A stretch of DNA of 5,732 bases from Sphingobacterium sp. (GTDB lineage Bacteria > Bacteroidota > Bacteroidia > SpSt-205): assembly GCA_028276345.1 (NCBI GenBank), contig JAPYWM010000091.1, forward strand, positions 1-5,732. The letters are read 5' to 3'. Below, piece after piece: positions 1 to 4,176 of the stretch. Both the position numbers and the translations under genes were made by a program. The notes under the pieces are model-generated. The model was not told where the DNA came from. It did no database searches and was given only the letters and a program-made list of their open reading frames with translations. Each line of letters starts with the position of its first letter. Within the stretch, counting starts at the first letter, position 1.

Positions 1-353
1 ACGAGCTCGAACTGGGAGTCTAACTTCGAGTCGAAGTTGCCCTGGAAGAAGGGTGGTAGCTTGACGTTGCTCTGGATGTGCGTAGGGCCGGCGATGCGGA
101 CGAGCTGACGGAAGCCGCTTTGCCAAGTGTAGCGGCGCACAATCGCCCCACATAGGTGCGGCAGCTCAAAAGCCCCCGCCACAGTTAGATAATGCACGCG
201 CTCCTGGGGAAATCCATAGGCTTGGAGGCGGGCTTCGGCGTGCGTTTCCATCTGGGCCATGAGATCACTATGCCAGCGTGTACGCAAAATATAGAGCCGC
301 ACGCGCTCTATGAGCCAAGGCGGTGGCGCATAGTTTAGGCTTTCACGGCGCAT
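1..353 (-). CDS. ribH: 6,7-dimethyl-8-ribityllumazine synthase-like protein (RibH), partial, runs off the left edge
   Basis: RibH condenses 5-amino-6-ribitylamino-uracil with 3,4-dihydroxy-2-butanone-4-phosphate in the penultimate step of cytoplasmic riboflavin synthesis. The first 117 residues are visible. Residues 16-28 (ERVRLYILRTRWH) match the first strand and substrate-binding turn of the family, with Trp-His where many members have Phe-Asn. Residues 57-65 (TVAGAFELP) match the conserved VPGAFELP loop. The start is the first ATG after an in-frame TAG three codons upstream, and it overlaps the end of the TPR gene by 11 nt, which suggests translational coupling. TPR-ribH adjacency is common in Bacteroidota and supports the call. 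Oddity: the family motif resembling ALGxVIRGxTxHxxYV, which carries the catalytic His, is not recognisable in residues 66-117. Either the protein is divergent or a 30-40 residue insertion pushes the motif beyond the window. The family usually has about 150-165 residues. Confidence 0.62.
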   Translation of the reverse strand, partial: MRRESLNYAPPPWLIERVRLYILRTRWHSDLMAQMETHAEARLQAYGFPQERVHYLTVAGAFELPHLCGAIVRRYTWQSGFRQLVRIAGPTHIQSNVKLPPFFQGNFDSKLDSQFEL

Positions 354-1029
354 GCGCTTCTACACGGGCTAAGTGTTTCTGGGCGGTGGGGGCCTCTGCG
401 GCCAGCGGATACCGGTTCAGGAGCCCCCGATACAGGCGAGCTGCGCCCTTGTAATCGCCCGCCAGCTCATAGGCCAGCCCCGCATACAAGAGATACATCG
501 GTGACGTCTGCGAGTTTTGATGGATTTCGGCGGCTTTTTCGTAGGCCTTGGCGGCCTTGGAGAAGTTTTTAGTTTCGGCGTAGGCGGCCGCCAGAGCCCC
601 ATAAGCGGCCCCACCCAGGTAGGTATCCGGAATATCACAGGATTCTAACGCCTCTATGGCAGCCTCGTACTGGCCCAGGTTCAGATAACACAATCCCTGA
701 TAAAGACGGCAGAGGTTTCCAGCCTTCGTCCAGCGATACTCGCTGGCGAGCTGCTCAAACCCCATAAAACTCACAGAACCTTTCAGGGCTTTCTCAAAAG
801 AATCCTGCCGAAAGTACTCCTCGGCATAGCGCATTTCACGCAGGGCCTCTTCATTTTGAGCTGAGAGGTAAAAACGCGCCCCTATCCACAAAAGGATGGC
901 TATTAGCGCCACGGAGGTACCGATGGAGACGTAGCGATTTTCCAGGAAGCGGCTCCACAGGTCGCGCCAGCTTTCTACCTTGATAGGGGCGGGGGACTCA
1001 GCAGATGGTGGGGTTTTCTCTTTGGCCAT
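343..1029 (-). CDS. Single-pass membrane TPR protein of the ribH-linked Bacteroidota type
   Basis: The product has 228 residues. A short charged and proline-containing N-terminus is followed by one membrane segment at about 34-54 (rich in I, L, V and A), then a helical repeat domain. Three tetratricopeptide repeats are recognisable at about 103-135, 138-169 and 176-208, each with the Gly/Ala/Tyr spacing of TPRs, such as LGQYEAAIEAL and AGDYKGAARLY. The layout resembles YfgM-like proteins, with the repeats probably in the periplasm. A role as a protein-interaction scaffold is inferred from the fold; no enzyme activity is indicated. An in-frame ATG at 1074 would add 15 residues and overlap the upstream gene. 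I prefer the ATG at 1029 because it leaves a 20-nt gap holding a TAnnTTTG promoter box. The gene overlaps the downstream ribH-like gene by 11 nt. Its specific function is not known to me. Confidence 0.85.
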   Translation of the reverse strand: MAKEKTPPSAESPAPIKVESWRDLWSRFLENRYVSIGTSVALIAILLWIGARFYLSAQNEEALREMRYAEEYFRQDSFEKALKGSVSFMGFEQLASEYRWTKAGNLCRLYQGLCYLNLGQYEAAIEALESCDIPDTYLGGAAYGALAAAYAETKNFSKAAKAYEKAAEIHQNSQTSPMYLLYAGLAYELAGDYKGAARLYRGLLNRYPLAAEAPTAQKHLARVEAHAP

Positions 1030-1035
1030 GGGGTG

Positions 1036-1043
1036 CAAAGTTA
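1036..1043 (-). promoter_or_regulatory. Bacteroidota -7 promoter box (TAACTTTG) before the TPR gene
   Basis: On the minus strand TAACTTTG fits the Bacteroidota -7 consensus TAnnTTTG exactly. It ends 6 nt before the ATG at 1029 and lies in the 20-nt gap after the stop of the upstream gene. Initiation a few bases downstream would give a transcript with almost no leader. I see no clear -33 TTTG at the expected distance. It would let TPR-ribH be transcribed independently of the lipoprotein gene. Confidence 0.6.
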
Positions 1044-1049
1044 AGGCAT

Positions 1050-1574
1050 TTAGCGTGGCCAGGCACGCATCCACCGGCGCGTACGGGTATCATAGCGCGT
1101 CTCCCTATCCGGAAAGGCCACACAACACGCCAAAAGCGCCAGCGTATCCCACCTGCCCTGCTGGTACTTCTCTAATAGCCTCAGCATGACGATAGGCAAA
1201 GTGTCCTCCCGAAAGCGATAAGTCCAGAAGAGCTCCTCGTAGTAGGTGAAGCCCGTATCTGCGGGGAGGAAGCGGCCGACCACGCCCTCTCGTCGGCCTT
1301 TGTAGAGGCTTCGGGCGGGGCGGCTGATACCAAAGTATATCGTATCCCCCTGCTTTTGGGCAATTTCCCAGCGATAGCCGGAGAGGCTATCCCGCTTCGG
1401 TCTGGCCAGATAGGGGTAGAGGCGGGTCTTATACACCTGCAGCAGACTATCTGGAAGCTCCATAGGCGGAGTCAGTGAGCGATCTCTGCTACACCGCCCC
1501 CCTACAAAAAGCAAGAGGGGTAGGCATAGAAGGCCTACCCCCCAGCTTAGCGGTATCGGCTTAGTACTGGGCAT
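1050..1574 (-). CDS. Uncharacterised 174-residue exported or membrane-anchored protein
   Basis: I do not recognise the family. The N-terminus has a Lys followed by a hydrophobic stretch at about 9-26 (Leu-rich, with Gly, Val and Phe), then Gly-Gly-Arg-Cys at 25-28. This looks like a signal peptide or membrane anchor. Cys28 could be a lipidated residue, but Arg directly before it is a poor lipobox. The rest (29-174) is rich in Arg, Tyr and Leu with aromatic clusters such as FTYYEELFWTYRF near 109-121, and ends with a basic, Trp-containing tail. It is probably a small soluble domain outside the inner membrane. The ATG at 1574 overlaps the last 14 nt of the upstream lipoprotein gene, so the two are probably co-translated. 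The reading frame stays open upstream to 1919, but that part lies wholly antisense-frame within the lipoprotein gene and lacks a signal-like start, so I excluded it. Confidence 0.72.
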   Translation of the reverse strand: MPSTKPIPLSWGVGLLCLPLLLFVGGRCSRDRSLTPPMELPDSLLQVYKTRLYPYLARPKRDSLSGYRWEIAQKQGDTIYFGISRPARSLYKGRREGVVGRFLPADTGFTYYEELFWTYRFREDTLPIVMLRLLEKYQQGRWDTLALLACCVAFPDRETRYDTRTRRWMRAWPR

Positions 1575-2958
1575 TTTGCGGGTCAAAGTACGTCCACCCA
1601 CGCGTCCAGTCATTTGTCGGGCTGAGCGCACCCCGGAAAAGCACCTGCTCAAAGAAGCCTCCTGACAGCTTCGGATGGGAAAAGTCCGCTCCCGTCGCCA
1701 GGGGAGAGCTCGCCGGCAAAAGAAACGTCGGCTGCGCCTGCCCTTCAATAAAGCGGAAGAAGGGCATCCGATTGCTGGAGCTGTATCCCGCCAGAATGGC
1801 AAGATTGGTGTCCACAATCGTCTGGTTGCTCTGGCCAAGGGTCTCCCAAATAGCTTTGGCGGCAGAATCGGTAGAGCCGGCAGTGCCTTTATATCGGTTG
1901 GCCACATTACCGGAGTCAATCAGCAGCACATTATGAGCCACCACAGCATCGCCATTTTGATAATGGGCTGCAGTCTGAGCGCCATCTACCCGGAAGCCTG
2001 TCGGAAAGCCCGCTATCACGGAGTTGAAAAGAGAGACGCCGGCGCTGCGACGGAAATGTATGGCATTCTGATAGTTTGCGCTGCGGCTGGCACCTCTCTT
2101 GTCTATGGGCCCTAAGACAGTGATATTAGAGAAAACCGGCATGGTGTAGGGCTGCGCCGTAGAACCGCTGGCGTCGTTATCACACTCGAAGCCATTAGAA
2201 CCCGACTGGTCTGCGCCAAAGGGGTCCCGAATGGCTAAGCCAAACTGCACCCGCCCCTGATAGCCAAGGTCCACATCAAAATCATCGTCCCAGGTGGCAT
2301 AGGAAACCAGGTATTTAGCGTCCACCGTCCCGCCAAACCACTCAAACCCATCATCCCCGCCGTAAGAAACCTGCACGTGGTGAATCTCCGTGCCGCGGCC
2401 TACCCCGCCCAGGGTAAGGGAATTGACCTCATTATTAGGTGTCAGGGGCACCCCGGCAAACTCTATCCGCACATACCGGAAAACACCGGAGTTGTCATCA
2501 GGGTCGTTACCACCAAACTCAATAGGAGGCGAAATCCCCTCAATCGCCACATTGGACTGATTTACGGGCGCTTTGCCGAGGATGATCACGCCGCCCCAAT
2601 CGCCCCGGTCGCGCTCACCCGGTCCAAACTTGGATGTGAAAATAATCGGCTTTTCGGGCGTCCCCTCTGCAAAGATTTTCCCGCCACGGTCAATGATGAG
2701 GGTTCCTTTCGTCGCCCGGTCTCCATAGATGAGGGTCCCGGCCGGGATACGTAGGACGCCCCCCTCTCGCACGATGTACTGCCCTACAAGCAGATACTTT
2801 TTAGAGGCGTCCAGCACCTTCTCAGTCCGTAGCTCGCCTTTCAGTTCCTCCAGCTGCGAAGTCGGCTGAGGCGTGGGCTCGTCCTTCTCTTTCTTCTTAC
2901 AGCTGACCGTCAAGGTCAGTCCGAGCATCAGGCTTACAAGCCATGCGTGCGTTTTCAT
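1561..2958 (-). CDS. Secreted beta-helix-like lipoprotein of Bacteroidota, function unknown
   Basis: The product has 465 residues. It begins with a lipoprotein signal peptide (MKTHAWLV to LTVSC) with the lipidated Cys at 20. The following KKKEKDEP is charged and may act as a surface-export signal of the kind known in Bacteroidota, though this is inference. The body has many short strand-like stretches with Gly/Asn turns, as in right-handed beta-helix proteins. Recognisable family motifs are GDWGGVIILGKAPVN (119-133), SYGGDDGFEWFGG (198-210), DDDFDVDLGYQG (224-235), SGSNGFECDND (252-262) and a C-terminal NDWTRGWTYFDPQ (449-461). Relatives known to me are often found beside TonB-dependent receptors; none is visible here. 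Conserved Asp-rich loops suggest metal binding, which is unproven. The frame stays open to 3162, but the start at 2958 puts the signal peptide at the N-terminus. TTTG lies 7 nt before this ATG. Confidence 0.87.
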   Translation of the reverse strand: MKTHAWLVSLMLGLTLTVSCKKKEKDEPTPQPTSQLEELKGELRTEKVLDASKKYLLVGQYIVREGGVLRIPAGTLIYGDRATKGTLIIDRGGKIFAEGTPEKPIIFTSKFGPGERDRGDWGGVIILGKAPVNQSNVAIEGISPPIEFGGNDPDDNSGVFRYVRIEFAGVPLTPNNEVNSLTLGGVGRGTEIHHVQVSYGGDDGFEWFGGTVDAKYLVSYATWDDDFDVDLGYQGRVQFGLAIRDPFGADQSGSNGFECDNDASGSTAQPYTMPVFSNITVLGPIDKRGASRSANYQNAIHFRRSAGVSLFNSVIAGFPTGFRVDGAQTAAHYQNGDAVVAHNVLLIDSGNVANRYKGTAGSTDSAAKAIWETLGQSNQTIVDTNLAILAGYSSSNRMPFFRFIEGQAQPTFLLPASSPLATGADFSHPKLSGGFFEQVLFRGALSPTNDWTRGWTYFDPQNAQY

Positions 2959-3038
2959 ACCACTGCAAAGCACCATCTGATTCTTGAACTGTCCGTGTTT
3001 CGCATGTAAAGCTATTACGAAGGGCGAGGGAGCTCTAT

Positions 3039-3059
3039 CCCTTGCACTGGTGCGAAGGG
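3039..3059 (-). repeat. Bulged hairpin with a possible alternative pairing partner, upstream of the lipoprotein gene
   Basis: On the plus strand CCCTTGCA (3039-3046), a four-base loop CTGG, then TGC-G-AAGGG (3051-3059) forms an 8-bp stem with one bulged base. The sequence CGAAGGG in its right arm recurs at 3018-3024, so CCCTT at 3039-3043 could pair with either copy. On the minus strand this would lie in a long 5' leader of the lipoprotein mRNA if that gene starts from a distal promoter. No T-run follows, so it is not a simple terminator. A function is conjecture. Confidence 0.35.
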
Positions 3060-3136
3060 TGCTAAGAAAGGCTGGTGGAGGAGTAAGGGACTTTGGTGAG
3101 GGGCATGTTCGGGGCCGCCGCGTGAAGCGCAAGGGC

Positions 3137-3203
3137 AAACCTCCTACTACACACACAACCACCGAGCGTACCGAGATGGATCACGAAAAACCTCTCTACA
3201 CAC
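3137..3203. repeat. Imperfect direct repeat upstream of the DUF4349 promoter
   Basis: AAACCTC followed closely by CTACACAC occurs twice: at 3137-3154 with three bases between the two parts, and at 3188-3203 with one base between. The copies start 51 nt apart. The second copy runs into the inverted repeat at 3197-3213. Paired short repeats upstream of a promoter can be regulator sites, but low-complexity CA sequence makes chance a real alternative. Confidence 0.35.
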
Positions 3204-3213
3204 CCGCTGTGTA
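3197..3213. repeat. Inverted repeat TACACA-N5-TGTGTA, possible operator
   Basis: This is a perfect 6-bp inverted repeat with a 5-nt spacer. It ends 13 nt before the TATATTTG box of the DUF4349 gene, so it covers the region where a -33 element would lie. No -33 TTTG match is visible there. The position would suit a dimeric regulator acting on this promoter, but no regulator gene is in the window. Confidence 0.35.
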
Positions 3214-3226
3214 TTGAAGTGCGGCG

Positions 3227-3234
3227 TATATTTG
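3227..3234 (+). promoter_or_regulatory. Bacteroidota -7 promoter box (TATATTTG) before the DUF4349 gene
   Basis: TATATTTG fits TAnnTTTG exactly and ends 7 nt before the ATG at 3242. The gene is the first on its strand after a divergent spacer, so a promoter is required near here. Initiation 5-7 nt downstream would place the transcript start at or next to the start codon. No purine-rich ribosome-binding site is visible. Confidence 0.65.
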
Positions 3235-3241
3235 CCTTTGT

Positions 3242-4039
3242 ATGATCAAGAAGCGCTATTTGCTGGGTCTGGCCGTCTTTATCCTCACGGCTTGCGGCGG
3301 GGGAAGGCAGGAGTCGCTGAGCCTGGAACTCGGATTTCGCGAGGCCAATCAGCTAAGGGCTGTTCATTTAGGGCTCGTGCCGGAGGAGTGGGAAGACAGT
3401 GCCGACTCCATAGAGGTGTGGGTCCGCCGGTATGGCGGGCGTGTGCTCTCCCGAGAGCGTCAAGGGAATCGGCGTATCACTCTGGAGCTGCGTGTGCCCG
3501 TGGAAAACGCAGAGAGCCTTCTCACAAAAATCAGGGCGTCTGGATATGTCTTTGCCGAAGAGGTAAAACGTGCCGACATCGGCCAGTCCGTCTCTAACAT
3601 TGAGTCGCAGATTCGCCTCAAAGAGGAGGCCATAGCCCGTTACCGTGAGCTTCTTAACAAAGCCCGCACCCCCGGCGAAATCCTGGAAATAGAGAAGGCG
3701 CTTAGCACTACCATCCAGGAGCGCGATTCTCTTCTGAACCTCCTGGAGAAGCTGCGGGCTGAAAGCGGCACGGTGCTGATTGTCGTACAGCTTGTCAATC
3801 GCCGATATGCGGATATTGGCGCTGGCGGTAGTTTCTGGAGTCAGTTTGGAAGCGCCTTTGTAAACGGCTGGGACCTTTTCCAAGGCTTTCTCATCGCCAT
3901 GGCTCATGTATGGTGGCTATGGATAGGATTGGCACTTTTCGTATGGATTCTTATTCGCCTGGGCCGGCGTAGCCTCTCTACCCGATCGGCGGCCAGCGGA
4001 CAGCCTCCCCAGTCTCCTTCTTCTGAGCGAAGTTCCTAA
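3242..4039 (+). CDS. DUF4349-type lipoprotein with a C-terminal membrane helix
   Basis: The product has 265 residues. MIKKRYLLGLAVFILTAC is a lipoprotein signal with a good lipobox (LTAC) and the lipidated Cys at 18. The segment at about 58-115 resembles the DUF4349 core: a strand-rich part with VWVRRYGGRVLSRE, then LELRVPVENAESLLTKI, where family members carry a VPaenFdalL-like motif. Residues 117-172 are strongly charged and helical (NIESQIRLKEEAIARY to LLNLLEKLRAE), matching the family's coiled coil with its EILEIEKAL segment, and a strand follows at 177-185 (TVLIVVQLV). A membrane helix lies at about 218-239, followed by basic residues and a Ser/Pro-rich tail that would be cytoplasmic. 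The function of DUF4349 is unknown; an envelope location is clear. It appears to be a single-gene transcription unit, with a 137-nt gap before the helicase gene. Confidence 0.85.
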   Translation: MIKKRYLLGLAVFILTACGGGRQESLSLELGFREANQLRAVHLGLVPEEWEDSADSIEVWVRRYGGRVLSRERQGNRRITLELRVPVENAESLLTKIRASGYVFAEEVKRADIGQSVSNIESQIRLKEEAIARYRELLNKARTPGEILEIEKALSTTIQERDSLLNLLEKLRAESGTVLIVVQLVNRRYADIGAGGSFWSQFGSAFVNGWDLFQGFLIAMAHVWWLWIGLALFVWILIRLGRRSLSTRSAASGQPPQSPSSERSS

Positions 4040-4081
4040 GCGCCTGGTCAGTACGCCTTCCGTGTGAGGGAGTCTGGCGCT
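4039..4081 (+). terminator. Weak hairpin after the DUF4349 gene, possible terminator
   Basis: AGCGCC (4039-4044) and GGCGCT (4076-4081) form a perfect 6-bp inverted repeat around a 31-nt loop. An alternative fold pairs CGCCTTCC (4054-4061) with GGGA (4068-4071) and GGCG (4076-4079), leaving four bases bulged. It begins at the last base of the stop codon, as a terminator would. However, no T-run follows directly; the nearest TTTTT is at 4110-4114. I therefore rate it low. Confidence 0.28.
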
Positions 4082-4160
4082 GAGCGGACCTGTGCGGGTA
4101 AAGGGGGGATTTTTATAGCGTGTAGGCGATGGGTCACCGCTCTTAGGCACCTGAATTCCC

Positions 4161-4168
4161 TACATTTG
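4161..4168 (+). promoter_or_regulatory. Bacteroidota -7 promoter box (TACATTTG) before the helicase gene
   Basis: TACATTTG fits TAnnTTTG exactly and ends 8 nt before the ATG at 4177. It implies that the helicase gene has its own promoter and a very short or absent leader. I see no -33 TTTG at the usual distance and no Shine-Dalgarno sequence. Confidence 0.62.
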
Positions 4169-4176
4169 CCACTTCT

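Larger units (their letters stand above)
2959..3241. promoter_or_regulatory. Divergent intergenic region between two lipoprotein genes
   Basis: This 283-nt spacer separates the minus-strand beta-helix lipoprotein from the plus-strand DUF4349 gene, so it must carry both promoters unless transcription enters from elsewhere. For the plus strand there is a perfect TAnnTTTG at 3227-3234. For the minus strand the candidates are weaker: GTGCTTTG (2973-2966), 7 nt before the ATG, and TAGCTTTA (3014-3007), which would give a leader of about 40 nt. The spacer also holds a bulged hairpin, an imperfect direct repeat and an inverted repeat, listed separately. I see no convincing small gene. Confidence 0.6.

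Noticed and set aside
1575..1919. Upstream extension of the 174-residue protein's frame to 1919
   Set aside because: It lies entirely within the lipoprotein coding region in another frame, and the Arg-rich composition looks like a shadow translation. The hydrophobic N-terminus starting at 1574 is the natural beginning.
1675..2115. Plus-strand reading frame of 146 codons opposite the lipoprotein gene
   Set aside because: It is antisense to a well-supported gene with family motifs across the region and has no recognisable domain.
3145..3160. CA-rich run as a microsatellite or phase-variable tract
   Set aside because: It has only about four CA units and lies far from any start codon or -7 box, too short for slipped-strand switching to be likely.
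2959..3162. Upstream extension of the beta-helix lipoprotein frame to a GTG at 3162
   Set aside because: It would bury a clear lipoprotein signal peptide 68 residues inside the protein. The added segment is Pro/Arg-rich and looks noncoding.
2984..3217. Plus-strand reading frame of 77 codons in the divergent spacer
   Set aside because: It starts with TTG, has low-complexity basic and Thr/His-rich sequence with no domain signal, and runs through the repeats and hairpin. It most likely arises by chance in GC-rich sequence.
3368..3907. Minus-strand reading frame of 179 codons opposite the DUF4349 gene
   Set aside because: The plus-strand gene has a signal peptide, coiled coil and membrane helix in order. 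The antisense frame shows no coherent features.
4101..4114. G-run followed by TTTTT at 4110-4114 as an intrinsic terminator
   Set aside because: No stable stem directly precedes the T-run, and the nearest hairpin ends about 28 nt earlier.
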